From JACKHO01 sp041398745 (GTDB lineage Bacteria > Planctomycetota > Planctomycetia > Planctomycetales > Planctomycetaceae): a stretch of 64,000 bases of DNA. A model generated the notes under the pieces. That model was not told the DNA's origin. It was given only the letters and a program-made list of their open reading frames with translations, and searched no databases. The DNA is taken from assembly GCA_041398745.1 (NCBI GenBank), contig JAWKUB010000004.1, positions 124,001-188,000 on the forward strand, in the 5' to 3' direction. Position numbers and translations under genes: made by a program. Position 1 is the first letter of the stretch, and each line of letters opens with the position of its first letter. Below are positions 9,030-20,249 of this stretch, one piece after another.

Positions 9030-12000
9030 GTGGAAATGGGTCGTTCCGTCGAGCAGTTTATTGAGCAGTGGGTGGCCTCCGGTCTGGTGACTGAGAGCGA
9101 GGCCGAAAGCTGCATTGCGCGAATGGAGCCGCCGCCAGATTCTGGTGAAGCACTCGCTCGAAATTTGATCCGTGCGGAAACGCTGACCAAGTTTCAGGCT
9201 CAGGTCATGTTGCAGGGAAAAGGAAAATCTCTGCGGCTGGGCAACTATGCCATTCTTGACCAAATTGGCCAGGGCGGGATGGGCGTCGTCTACAAGGCGC
9301 GGCATCAACGCATGGACCGCATTGTCGCCCTCAAAATTCTGCCACCGAAAGTGGTCGAATCACAGGATTTGGTGGATCGCTTCCTGCGTGAGGTGAAGGC
9401 GGCGGCGCGGCTGCATCATCCCAATATTGTCACTGCTTTCGATGCCGATGAAGTCAAAGGAACATACTACCTCGTCATGGAGTACGTCGACGGCTCGGAC
9501 CTTTCGTCGCTGGTGAAGAAAGGAGGCGTGCTGAATGTTGAGCAGTCAGTGGATGTCATCAGGCAGGCTGCAGAGGGATTGCAGTTCGCGCATGAGAGAG
9601 GAGTTATTCATCGGGACATCAAACCCGCGAACCTGCTGCTCGCCACATCCGGCAAGGTGAAAATTCTCGACATGGGGCTGGCCCGTATTGAAGGGGATGT
9701 CGGACAGCAAGCAGAATTGACGGGCACGGGCACAGTGATGGGAACAGTCGACTATATGTCGCCAGAACAGGCCCTCGATACGAGAACGGCCGACGCTCGC
9801 AGCGACATTTATTCGTTGGGAATTACCTTATGGTATTTGCTGACGGGACGCCCGGCTTACGCGGGTAGTTCGCTGATGGCCAGAATGTTGGCGCATCGAG
9901 ACGAGAAGATTCCGTCGCTGTGTGAGTCGCGTCAGGATGTGCCCCAATGGTTGGATGATGTCTTCAGGAAAATGGTCGCCAAGACAGCGAGCGACCGTTT
10001 TCAGTCGATGGCGGAAGTCGCACAGGCATTGAGCCAGCGTGGACAGGGTGATGTCAAGCCCATGGTCGGAATGGGTGGGGAGGATAGCGGCCTCGCGACG
10101 TTTCTTTCCAACTTGCGGAATGAGGAACAGACGCTTCGCCCCGTTGCTGCATCGCAGACTGTGGTCGATCAGGAACCCGATGATGTCGTCGGTTCCGCAC
10201 CAACAATGCTGGCGGTCGATGCAAACGTATCGACTGACGCGACGACTCTGGTGACTCCCGAATCAACGGTTCCGTCGAAGAAGTCCAAGGGTGCAGGCAG
10301 CAGTGCTCACTTAAGAAACTTGGGAATTGGCGGGTTCGTCGTTCTGGCACTGTTTATTGTCGTTGGTATCCCCACGTTGAGATCCTGGCTAAGGCCGCCG
10401 GAGAAGGTTGTCGAAGTCCCGAACAATGGTGAAACAACACCAGTCAACGAACCGCAGTTCGGTTTGAAGTTCGACGGGGCCGACGACTTCATTTCCTTCG
10501 ATGATTTTGAATGGACTTCCGACGCGTTCACCATCGAGGCCTATGTGACGGCGTCGGAAGGCGGACAGGGCGGGATGATTGTTGGCCTGTCCGACAATTT
10601 CGATGCACTCCAGCTGTTCGAAGGAAAACCGATACGCGACAACACGCGAAACAGTGGGGCGGGAATTGTTGGTGACCGGCCGTATCGGAATATCATCTTT
10701 CGATTGCGCGAAGGAGTGCGGCAGCACCGTGCGCTGGTCGTCGATGGCACCCAGGCCCGGTATTACATCGATGGTTATCTGGTTGGTAAGGATGAAGACA
10801 TTCTCGGCGAACCGCGTGACTGGAAGTTCACCTCGCTGACAATCGGCTGTAAGCGAGGTCAGACGGAGTTCTACGACGGAACGATTGATCTTATTCGAAT
10901 TTCCAAAACCGCCCGCTACTTCGGTAAGGAATTCACTATCCCGCAACTCACAACCGACAGCGACACGCTGGCTCTCTATGAATTTGGCGAAGCAGACGGC
11001 ACAACCATTGCCAGCTCTGTGGCAGGAGCACCTGTGGGAACAATTCAGGGGGCAAACTGGGTGGCCTTGGATGGTTCACGTTTGTCGCCAGCATCGACCG
11101 CTGCCCAAGTGAATCCGATTTCGCCTGAGGTGAAATCGCTTGCGGAGGAAGCGGAGTTCGTCGAATGGTTGCGAAGCCAGAATTGTCCGATTGGTTTCGA
11201 GAGTGTTGGCCGAAACCTGAAGCTTGCTGCAGACCAGCCGTACGGTGCTCAGCCGGAAGTGTTCTGGCGCGGCGAGATGAATTGGATCAATGCGCTCGGG
11301 CCAGGTGAGCGGTTGGAAGCTCAGCAACGACTACGAGGTTGTCAGCGGTTCATCGGAGGATTTTTGCCTCCGCAAGACAGTGACTCCTGGGCCGAGGCGT
11401 TTGCCAGTTGCCCCGCTCTCAATGCCGTGAACGCGGTGAGGTGCGATGTTACAGACCGCGGTCTTCAAGCACTGGGACAAGTATCGTCGCTGCAGTACCT
11501 CAATTTGGACGAATGTCGAAACCTTCGAGGCAATGTGCTGCCGCTGTTAGCCGGCTGCACGTCATTAAAGACATTGGAACTTGATAAACGCGCGTTTGAG
11601 AACGGTTTAATCAAGACCCACGACATCCAGCGGTTGCAGGAGCTGCTTCCCGCTTGCTACATCCAGTTGGCAGGATCGAATTTCGCCGAGGTTCCTGGAT
11701 CATTACCGCCTCGACCAGCATCGACTGCTGGCCTGCACTTCGATGGCAAATCGTCCATCATCGTCAGCAAGCCGATGCTTCGCGGAGCTGACGCTTGCAC
11801 GTTTGAAGCGTGGGTAACGCCTGAGGTTCAGACGACATCGTATCCTTTAGTGGCTGGGTTCGGCGGCATTAAGCTGAAGCTGGAGCGGGGGGAGAATCCC
11901 ACGTGGACCTGGCTCATCACGCACGAAGAAACAGGCAAGACGGCTGGTAGTATTGGGTCGGCTCAACCGGTGCAGCCGGGCGTACCTGTCCATGTGGCCG

Positions 12001-13679
12001 GTGAGTGGGATGGCAGCTACTGGCGTCTGTATGTCAATGGGCACCCGCAAACCAATTCCAGTCGCATTCGTCCAAATATCACTGCCGAAGCATTCGGGTT
12101 GACGCGTGAAACCAGCGAGCTGGCAATTGGTGGTTATCACAACACGTCACCATCCAATCCCGAAACCTATTTCCAGGGAACGATTCATTCCGTCCGTGTT
12201 TCCAGCACACGCCGCTACGAAAAGACCTTCCGGCCAAGTCCAGTTTTATCGAGTGACGAGAATACTGTGGCGCTGTATGACTTCACGCAAGACCCGGGAG
12301 CAACTGCGAAAGACCTCAGTGGGCATGGGTTTGATGGGACGGTTCATGGGGCGACATGGCTGGGCGGTTCAGCGCAGTCCGCATACTCACTTAGTTTTGA
12401 TGGCGTTGACGATTACGTTGTTGTACCGACAGTTGCCTATATGGGAGGGTCTTTCACGTTAGAAGCCTGGTTCACGCCAGAGAGACTCTCGGATAGCCCG
12501 GTGGAGAGTATTCCGAATGAGAACGATCCTGTTCAGGTTCCACTCGTATGGGAGGGAATTGGAATGATTGTGGTTCGCGGTGAACGTCGTCAAAACATTT
12601 GGGGTGTCTCCGATTTGGCGATTCATGATGTTCACGGTCGTCTGAAACGAGGTTTGCGGTCCCATGTTGCCTTCGTTGTCACCCCGGATGCGCTGCGGCT
12701 CTATCTCGATGGTAAACTGGTGGCGTCCCGTGACCGTTCAAAATCGTTTCCTCCAGGTGCCGGAACGGTGCTTCTTGGAGCGCATATCCCTCCGTGGAAT
12801 AAGGATTTGAAGATCGATCATTTTCAAGGGAGCATCCACGCTGCGAGAATCTCGAAGGCGGAACGCTATCGAGCCGACTTCATCCCAGGTGATCTGAGTC
12901 CAGACGCTGCCACAATTGCCTGTTACGATTTCTCACAGGGTGAGGGGAACGTCCTAAAGGATATCAGCGGCCATGGGCATGATGGGACGATTCATGGCGC
13001 GACATGGATGACGAATAGACAGCCACAGGTCATAGTTAATCATGCACTTCATTTTGACGGCATTGATGACCACCTCCTGTTCGACGATCTCAAGCTTGAT
13101 GAGCGGCGTCCTGATGAGCCATTGACAATTGAGTTCGCCATTCGGCCTGCGGCCATGCAGGTTGCTAATCCAATTTCGTGGCTGGGGGCTCACTGGATTG
13201 CTGTTTTTCAGAGTGATCAACGCTTTGGAGTCGGACAACTGCGCGAACGGCCCGAACTTGTGGTGACCAACGCGAACTTCGAAATGGGCCAGTGGCATCA
13301 AATTGCGGCGGTGTTCGACGGACAGAATTGGTTGCTGTACGTCGATGGTCAACTTCAGCCCGTATCCCGATTGGGATTCGATTTGCAGCCGACAGAGGGT
13401 GGTCTTTACGTTGGCGGAGCACCCATTGAGAAACTGGTGGGGCATGCCGACGGTCGCTGGTTTACTGGAGATATTGACGAGCTCCGAATTTCGCAAGTCG
13501 CACGCTATAGCGGCCCTTCATATAGCCCGGCACCTCGACTCGGAACCGATGGCGACACACTGGGGCTCTACCATTTCGATGAGGGGAGTGGTGAGGTCAT
13601 CATCGACTCATCGGGCCACGAGCGGCATGGACGGCGTGTTGGTGGTGAATGGGTGCTAATGGACGAATCGACGAACTAA
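9030..13679 (+). CDS. receptor-like Ser/Thr protein kinase with four LamG-like domains
   Basis: A 1549-residue protein. Residues about 73-335 are a PknB-type kinase: glycine loop IGQGGMGVVYKA (79-90), catalytic Lys in VALK (K102), HRDIKPAN (194-201), DMG in place of the usual DFG (214-216), and MSPEQ. The short N-terminal segment (1-70) is shared by many planctomycete kinases. A single transmembrane helix lies at about 431-450. Outside it are four LamG-like (concanavalin-fold) domains opening with FDG at about 474, 903, 1122 and 1340, each ending with an ISKTARY-like strand. Between the first two is a region with leucine-rich-repeat-like character. The predicted role is sensing an extracellular ligand, perhaps glycan, and signalling by phosphorylation inside. 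The start is GTG 9030 or ATG 9036; neither has a strong ribosome-binding site. Confidence 0.93.
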   Translation: MEMGRSVEQFIEQWVASGLVTESEAESCIARMEPPPDSGEALARNLIRAETLTKFQAQVMLQGKGKSLRLGNYAILDQIGQGGMGVVYKARHQRMDRIVALKILPPKVVESQDLVDRFLREVKAAARLHHPNIVTAFDADEVKGTYYLVMEYVDGSDLSSLVKKGGVLNVEQSVDVIRQAAEGLQFAHERGVIHRDIKPANLLLATSGKVKILDMGLARIEGDVGQQAELTGTGTVMGTVDYMSPEQALDTRTADARSDIYSLGITLWYLLTGRPAYAGSSLMARMLAHRDEKIPSLCESRQDVPQWLDDVFRKMVAKTASDRFQSMAEVAQALSQRGQGDVKPMVGMGGEDSGLATFLSNLRNEEQTLRPVAASQTVVDQEPDDVVGSAPTMLAVDANVSTDATTLVTPESTVPSKKSKGAGSSAHLRNLGIGGFVVLALFIVVGIPTLRSWLRPPEKVVEVPNNGETTPVNEPQFGLKFDGADDFISFDDFEWTSDAFTIEAYVTASEGGQGGMIVGLSDNFDALQLFEGKPIRDNTRNSGAGIVGDRPYRNIIFRLREGVRQHRALVVDGTQARYYIDGYLVGKDEDILGEPRDWKFTSLTIGCKRGQTEFYDGTIDLIRISKTARYFGKEFTIPQLTTDSDTLALYEFGEADGTTIASSVAGAPVGTIQGANWVALDGSRLSPASTAAQVNPISPEVKSLAEEAEFVEWLRSQNCPIGFESVGRNLKLAADQPYGAQPEVFWRGEMNWINALGPGERLEAQQRLRGCQRFIGGFLPPQDSDSWAEAFASCPALNAVNAVRCDVTDRGLQALGQVSSLQYLNLDECRNLRGNVLPLLAGCTSLKTLELDKRAFENGLIKTHDIQRLQELLPACYIQLAGSNFAEVPGSLPPRPASTAGLHFDGKSSIIVSKPMLRGADACTFEAWVTPEVQTTSYPLVAGFGGIKLKLERGENPTWTWLITHEETGKTAGSIGSAQPVQPGVPVHVAGEWDGSYWRLYVNGHPQTNSSRIRPNITAEAFGLTRETSELAIGGYHNTSPSNPETYFQGTIHSVRVSSTRRYEKTFRPSPVLSSDENTVALYDFTQDPGATAKDLSGHGFDGTVHGATWLGGSAQSAYSLSFDGVDDYVVVPTVAYMGGSFTLEAWFTPERLSDSPVESIPNENDPVQVPLVWEGIGMIVVRGERRQNIWGVSDLAIHDVHGRLKRGLRSHVAFVVTPDALRLYLDGKLVASRDRSKSFPPGAGTVLLGAHIPPWNKDLKIDHFQGSIHAARISKAERYRADFIPGDLSPDAATIACYDFSQGEGNVLKDISGHGHDGTIHGATWMTNRQPQVIVNHALHFDGIDDHLLFDDLKLDERRPDEPLTIEFAIRPAAMQVANPISWLGAHWIAVFQSDQRFGVGQLRERPELVVTNANFEMGQWHQIAAVFDGQNWLLYVDGQLQPVSRLGFDLQPTEGGLYVGGAPIEKLVGHADGRWFTGDIDELRISQVARYSGPSYSPAPRLGTDGDTLGLYHFDEGSGEVIIDSSGHERHGRRVGGEWVLMDESTN

Positions 13680-13712
13680 TCCCCGATTGAAACGGGAGTG
13701 GAGTTGCCAGTG

Positions 13713-14732
13713 ATGCCAATGGTTTTTCGTGGAGTTGTTCTCAGTCTGACGTTACTTGGCAGTGTTATTGCCGATGCTGCCGACGTTCTCGAACGCTATG
13801 ACTCGACCGATACTTTGAATCCGGGAGAGGACTCGAATCCCGACGCGCAGAACTGTCTTGATGGATTGTGCTGGGAACCCGAAGAGTTCAAGGTTGAGGT
13901 CACCACAGCGGAGCAGGGGAGGGGAGACTTTCTCGTTCGCTTCCCCTCGCCAAGGCCAACCGGAAATGACGTCAATGACCTGGTGGCTTTAGAGTGGTAC
14001 GCCGTGTTCGATGAGGCTGGGAATCCCGTGAGAGGTCCAGCCGTCATTGTAGTCCATGAGTCGGGCAGCGGCATGACAGTTGGTCGCTTGTTTGCGCAGG
14101 GATTTCGCCAACGCGGAATTCACGCCTTCATGCTGCAGCTTCCAAACTATGGGTTACGGAGAATCGCTCGGCACGTCGATGCCGCGAATATGCTGCCGGC
14201 GCTCAAGCAGGGAATTGCGGACACCCGCCGCGCGCGAGATGCGGTTCGCGTGTTGCCAGCCGTTGACTCCGACAAGATTGCACTGCAGGGAACCAGTTTG
14301 GGAGGCTTTGTCGCTTCAACGTCGGGAGCTATTGACGCTGGCTTTCAACCGGTTTTCCTGACTCTCTCTGGCGGAGACATTTATTCCGTCATCAAGCAGG
14401 GGAAGAAGGACGCAGCGAAAGTACGTGAGCGTTTGGAAGCGGCGGGAGTCGACGACGGACAGCTTCGGGAAATGACGCAGGCGATTGAACCGAATCGGGT
14501 GGCGCATCGACTCAGGGCAGAAACGACGTTTATTTATTCCGGTCTGTACGACGAAGTGGTGCCGCTGGCGAATGCGGAGAGTCTGGCCAGTAAAATTGGG
14601 TTGGCTGCGGACCATCACACCAAGCTGCCGTCGAACCATTACACAGGCGTGGTCTTCATGCCTGTTATTCTCGACCACATGGCCACGCAAATCATGGGGC
14701 GTCCGGTGAAGGGACCGGCTGCAGTCGAGTAG
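13713..14732 (+). CDS. secreted alpha/beta-hydrolase (dienelactone-hydrolase-like)
   Basis: About 339 residues. I chose ATG 13713, which has GGAG nine bases upstream and opens directly into a signal peptide (VVLSLTLLGSVIADAA). The alpha/beta-hydrolase fold is supported by VIVVHESGSGM after the first core strand, the nucleophile elbow GTSLGG (Ser about 195), an acid in SGLYDEVVP (Asp about 280) and a His in SNHYTG (about 309), giving a complete Ser-Asp-His triad. The substrate is unknown; it is likely a periplasmic esterase or peptidase-like enzyme. It begins 33 bases after the kinase gene on the same strand and may be co-transcribed with it. An upstream GTG at 13698 is possible but has no spaced ribosome-binding site. 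Confidence 0.82.
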   Translation: MPMVFRGVVLSLTLLGSVIADAADVLERYDSTDTLNPGEDSNPDAQNCLDGLCWEPEEFKVEVTTAEQGRGDFLVRFPSPRPTGNDVNDLVALEWYAVFDEAGNPVRGPAVIVVHESGSGMTVGRLFAQGFRQRGIHAFMLQLPNYGLRRIARHVDAANMLPALKQGIADTRRARDAVRVLPAVDSDKIALQGTSLGGFVASTSGAIDAGFQPVFLTLSGGDIYSVIKQGKKDAAKVRERLEAAGVDDGQLREMTQAIEPNRVAHRLRAETTFIYSGLYDEVVPLANAESLASKIGLAADHHTKLPSNHYTGVVFMPVILDHMATQIMGRPVKGPAAVE

Positions 14733-14765
14733 AGGGGCTTGGCAAGGGCGATTACCGTGCCGCTC

Positions 14766-14812
14766 GGTTGAGATGGTTGAGTGTGGCTACGCCACGGTTG
14801 AGACGGTTGAGA
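14766..14812. repeat. intergenic palindromic repeat, family C copy 1
   Basis: Repeated GGTTGAGA units flank a small hairpin, GTGGC-TAC-GCCAC (14783-14795). A second copy lies on the other strand at 20169-20210, where the stem reads GTGAC/GTCAC. Stems differ but both pair, so the structure seems to be preserved. It sits between convergent genes. Confidence 0.6.
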
Positions 14813-14848
14813 ATTGCGAAACGATAATCACGCAATGTTGTCAAACGC

Positions 14849-16336
14849 TCAGTCCTGCTTGGCAATTTCGAGTTGGATATCGAAGAATTCGGCGGAGCTT
14901 TGACTGCGAACTCCACCACCTTCGAGCGCGAAGGTGCGATCGTCCTTCACTTTGGGATTCGAGCGGGCGACCTCCATGCCGTCGATTTTCAGAATGGCTT
15001 CTTCTCCCTGCATGGTGACTTCGATTTGGTAGACCTGACCGAATTTGAATGGGAAACGCGTTCCCGTGGCTTTTGCCCCATGTAGAAAGAACAATTGGTC
15101 GTCTCCTTCGTAGCCGAAGTGAAATGACCCGAAGCGAATGCGGGGGTTGGTTGGTCCATTGACCCGCAGTTTGCACCGGAATGTGAAGTCGTTGGGGAAC
15201 GTCTGCTTGGAGTTAATGCGGGAGTTGCCCGTGCCAATAATACGGCCCGCTTTCTCCTGCCATTCGCCTCTGCCAATTTCCCAGGCGTCGAGGGTGTTGA
15301 GGTTGATTTTCGTTACGGCTGACTTCGGCTCGGGGGTAATGGAAGGTCGGGCGGAACCAGCCCCAAGGATCTCCCGAACTTGAATTCTGATAATGTCATT
15401 GTTGATGAGGAAGCGACCATCCGGTGAGACAACGAGCGCATCGACTGCAAGTGTTGAGGCGTCGAGTACCTGTTCCTGTTTTTCCGTTTCTCGATTCAAA
15501 ACGCTTATCTTGCCGTCGTCCCCGCCGGAAATGACGTGTCGGTTCTCGTTGGCGAAGGCAATGGATGTGACTGGCTTGGAGTGCAGTTGGCCACGAAACA
15601 GCAGTTGTTTTTTGACAAGATCCCACACGTAGACAGTGCCGTCGTAACATCCTGCCGCTCCGAGCTTCTGGTCACTGGAGAGTGCTACCGCGGTAATTTG
15701 TTCATGTGCACCAAACATGAATACGGGCAGCATTTTTTGCAGACTGACAAACGCGACGTCAGAGGAAATGCCGGCAAAGAGAAATTTCCCGTCCGGGGAG
15801 AGCGTCATGCAGCTGACATTCCAGTCGTTATGCGTCTTGGCCGCAGCGAGTAATTTGCCGTTCGCCGCGTCGAATGCGTAGTACTGGTCACGCGCGACAA
15901 AAACCTGTTTCCCGTCTGATGAGAAGAGAACGGTCTCGACTTCGCTGTCGGTGCCAGATGTCGTCATGAGTTGTCGCCCCGTCGCGACATCCAGGCAGGT
16001 CGTTGCACCGTCACGGCTGCCTACAGCCACCCGCTTCCCCGCAGGATCAAACGCGAGGGTGTTAATGCTGTCTCCTTCATACCGAGTGAGCCGCAGTTGT
16101 TTGAATGTCTTCAAATCCCAGATTCGAATGGCATGGCTCCGGCTTTCGTCACCCGGGACGTCATATCCTCCCGATGCCAGAAGCTGGCCGTCCGGGGAAA
16201 TTGCCAGTGCAAGGACTCGACCGGCCGAACCTTCGAGAATGCGCGGCTTGCCCAGCTTCAATGGCTCCTGCGCGGAACTGGAAGCAGCCATTCCAAGAGA
16301 CAGTATCCCCATGATTAGCATAGAGATTCGATTCAC
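14849..16336 (-). CDS. secreted WD40-repeat protein with C-terminal LamG/DUF1080-like domain
   Basis: About 495 residues from GTG 16336, preceded by GAGG six bases upstream (an earlier GTG at 16351 lacks this). A signal peptide (RISMLIMGILSLGMAASSSA) is followed by WD40-type repeats forming a beta-propeller: ALAISPDGQLLASGG, TLAFDPAGKRVAVGS, TLSPDGKFLFAG, ALSSDQKLGAAG with VYVWDL, and SIAFANENRHVISGG. From about residue 345 a beta-rich domain (WEIGRGEWQEKAGRIIGTG...) resembles the 3-keto-disaccharide hydrolase/DUF1080 or LamG fold. It probably acts as a periplasmic binding scaffold. It converges with the hydrolase gene and is separated from rpoD by a terminator. Confidence 0.83.
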   Translation of the reverse strand: MNRISMLIMGILSLGMAASSSAQEPLKLGKPRILEGSAGRVLALAISPDGQLLASGGYDVPGDESRSHAIRIWDLKTFKQLRLTRYEGDSINTLAFDPAGKRVAVGSRDGATTCLDVATGRQLMTTSGTDSEVETVLFSSDGKQVFVARDQYYAFDAANGKLLAAAKTHNDWNVSCMTLSPDGKFLFAGISSDVAFVSLQKMLPVFMFGAHEQITAVALSSDQKLGAAGCYDGTVYVWDLVKKQLLFRGQLHSKPVTSIAFANENRHVISGGDDGKISVLNRETEKQEQVLDASTLAVDALVVSPDGRFLINNDIIRIQVREILGAGSARPSITPEPKSAVTKINLNTLDAWEIGRGEWQEKAGRIIGTGNSRINSKQTFPNDFTFRCKLRVNGPTNPRIRFGSFHFGYEGDDQLFFLHGAKATGTRFPFKFGQVYQIEVTMQGEEAILKIDGMEVARSNPKVKDDRTFALEGGGVRSQSSAEFFDIQLEIAKQD

Positions 16337-16464
16337 TGGGCACCTCGGCACTTGTTCGACGTTGAGGGTTATTGACGTGACGTCTGGCGTATTGAGAAGG
16401 AATAGCAGCGGCGCGGCAAGAAGGCAATCAATTAGAGCGGGCCGTTAGCGGTGCCAAGACACGA

Positions 16465-16498
16465 AAAAAGCCACCAGAACTGATCCTGGTGGCTTTTT
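16465..16498. terminator. bidirectional rho-independent terminator
   Basis: Stem GCCACCAG (16470-16477) pairs with CTGGTGGC (16486-16493) around an eight-base loop. A run of A precedes it and a run of T follows, so it can work on both strands. It lies 27 bases after the stop of the minus-strand sigma-factor gene, whose transcripts it most likely ends. Confidence 0.92.
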
Positions 16499-16524
16499 CG
16501 ATTGAGGATGAAGCAGACGCGAGA

Positions 16525-18246
<1,722 letters not shown>

Positions 18247-19072
18247 GGGGCAACTCCATGGACAGCGAAAGGTTCACATAAGTGAACAGAAACGTGTGGG
18301 AAAATTAACAATGGGGGCGGCTGTTTTGGTTGCGTCAACGAAAAGACGTTGTGCCGGGCTAGGGCGACAAGCAGTGCGAGACCCAATTACTGGCAGCCAA
18401 ATAGTTTAGGTGGCAGGTCCCGGTGGTGGGCCGAAATTCGGCAACGGAGGAGCCGAAGAGGAAAGCGGCGGCGAATCGCCAAAACAACGACCAATCATCA
18501 CGTCCACCTTGACCGTCACGGGGTAGTTGAAATGGCTACCTCGATAAGCTGACGATAGTTGCTGTAACATGTTACGCCTAATCCTGTTGTGTTTCTCTCT
18601 GGGCTTCTTCCGAGTGCAGATTTCAGCCCCAACAGGGCCGTTATCGTACCACAAGTCAACCTCTGGTCTACGCAATTTTTGCAGAGACCAAACATTTCTC
18701 AGAAAATCATTAAAGCCCTCGTGGCTACGGCGTTTGCTGGGGAACAGCAGGGGCGTTGTGCGATTCGGTCAATCTGTCCACAAGCGTTGAGGAGTTCTCT
18801 CATTTCCCACAACATTCACATATTAAGTAGTACGCCCTGGAACCCGTTCGGTCAAATTGATCGGCTTCACAGAAGGTGGACTGGAAGGGGGGGCGGTTCG
18901 TCTAGATCGAATTCGAAGACCTGAAGGGTTGACGACTTTTGGCAACATCGGACCGTAAGAGGCGGATCGCTGTGCCCGTGTCGCTATCTCACAACTTCGT
19001 ACCATTTTCGCTGCAAGTTGCACTGCTTATACGACCGCAACCCCCGTCTGGATCGGCGGGAAGTCTGTCGAT
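18247..19072. other. long intergenic region upstream of rpoD
   Basis: About 826 bases between thiE and rpoD, both minus strand, with no gene I can support. It contains a 13-base near-palindrome GCCGAAATTCGGC near 18430 and GC-rich patches. The rpoD promoter must lie at its left end. A short minus-strand frame (18406-18570) has a Pro/Ser-rich C-terminus but no other support. I recognise no structured RNA here. Confidence 0.5.
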
Positions 19073-20110
19073 TCAATTGGTTTCGAGTATTTGAGTTAAC
19101 AGAGTCTCTGCTGCCGCCTGGGGATTGGTGGCCTGACAAATCGCTCCGCTCACGGCAATTCGATTGACCCCGGTTGATTTCACTTCGCCCACATTGCTCA
19201 AATCGATGCCGCCAATGGCAAATGCCGGAAAGGGAGTGAGGTTGATCGACTGGCGCAGATATTCGAGACCGGCAAATGTTTCGAAATTTTTGGTTTCGGT
19301 CGGAAACACCGGACCTAAGCCGACATAGTCGACTTCTTGTTGTATTGCATCCTGCAGTTGCTCGACCGAATGGGTGGAGACACCAATGAGAAGTTGCGAC
19401 TGGCTGAGTCGTCGAACGTCATTCAAAGCGAGGTCCTCCTGACCAATGTGGACTCCGTCAGCATTTGAGAGCAGGGCAATGTCCACGCGGTCATTAATAA
19501 TGAGGAGCGAGTTAGTTGCCGTTGTCATCGCACGCAGGACACGTGCCCGCTCCAGAAGTTCGCGGTCCGAGAAGTGTTTTTCCCGGAGTTGGATAATCCC
19601 CACTCCGCCAGCGAGGCTCTCCTCGGCCACCTGCTGCCAGGGGAGTCGACAACGCGCCTCTTCCAGCAGTAAGTAAAGGTGTCGACCTTCCAGCAGCCGT
19701 TCACTGCGGAGGCGTGCCGACAACGCCTGCTCGATGGAATAGAACTCGTATCGAAGTTGCTCAATGCGAGTGGCGAAATCCGGGCCGAGCACTTTGCCAA
19801 ATTCTTCCAGGCTACGGAGAGCTTCCTCCACGCGTTTGCAGTTGGCGCGGACGACGTCGTCAACACTTCCTCGATGCTGTTCCTGTGGCGTGGTAATCTC
19901 GCGGCCCACATCGTGCTGGCTGTCCCTTGATGCGATCCAACTGTCGCTCTCCGCCCGTTTTAGTGCCGACACAAGCCCGTGTCGGAAGGTTTTGCACCGT
20001 TCGCTGAGCTGCGGCTGATTCAACTGGAACCGGACGTAATCTTCGACGACGCGCACGCCTTCCCGGCAACGATTCGCCGCGGCGTCCAATGTTCGGTGCA
20101 ATGAGTTCAT
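19073..20110 (-). CDS. thiE: thiamine-phosphate synthase with N-terminal extension domain
   Basis: A 345-residue protein. Residues about 140-345 are the TIM-barrel thiamine-phosphate synthase that joins HMP-pyrophosphate and thiazole phosphate: GIIQLREK, LLIINDRVDIALL, DGVHIGQEDL, IGVSTHS, DYVGLGPVFPTETK and FAIGGID are all present. The first roughly 135 residues (RTLDAAANRCREGVRVVEDYVRF...) form the helical extension found in planctomycete and cyanobacterial ThiE proteins, whose role is not settled. It starts at ATG 20110; no strong ribosome-binding site is visible. No other thiamine gene lies nearby, and no TPP riboswitch is evident upstream. Confidence 0.95.
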   Translation of the reverse strand: MNSLHRTLDAAANRCREGVRVVEDYVRFQLNQPQLSERCKTFRHGLVSALKRAESDSWIASRDSQHDVGREITTPQEQHRGSVDDVVRANCKRVEEALRSLEEFGKVLGPDFATRIEQLRYEFYSIEQALSARLRSERLLEGRHLYLLLEEARCRLPWQQVAEESLAGGVGIIQLREKHFSDRELLERARVLRAMTTATNSLLIINDRVDIALLSNADGVHIGQEDLALNDVRRLSQSQLLIGVSTHSVEQLQDAIQQEVDYVGLGPVFPTETKNFETFAGLEYLRQSINLTPFPAFAIGGIDLSNVGEVKSTGVNRIAVSGAICQATNPQAAAETLLTQILETN

Positions 20111-20168
20111 GCGTGCAGCCGTAGGAAACTAACGCGAAGGAATGTCATGAGAAGTAGTATTTCGCCGG

Positions 20169-20210
20169 TCTCAACCATCTCAACCGTGACAAAGTCACAT
20201 TCAACTATCC
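20169..20210. repeat. intergenic palindromic repeat, family C copy 2 (reverse orientation)
   Basis: This is the reverse-strand relative of 14766-14812: TCTCAACC units and a hairpin GTGAC-AAA-GTCAC (20086-type stem at 20186-20198). Compared with copy 1, both arms of the stem have changed together, so pairing is kept. It lies between thiE and the DUF3467 gene. Confidence 0.6.
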
Positions 20211-20249
20211 CACCCCATCAGTCCTGAAAGATTCCGCTTTGAAGGCGGT

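Noticed and set aside
18406..18570. Short minus-strand frame with a Pro/Ser-rich end in the region upstream of rpoD
   Set aside because: There is no good ribosome-binding site, no family and no conservation evidence; only composition hinted at coding.
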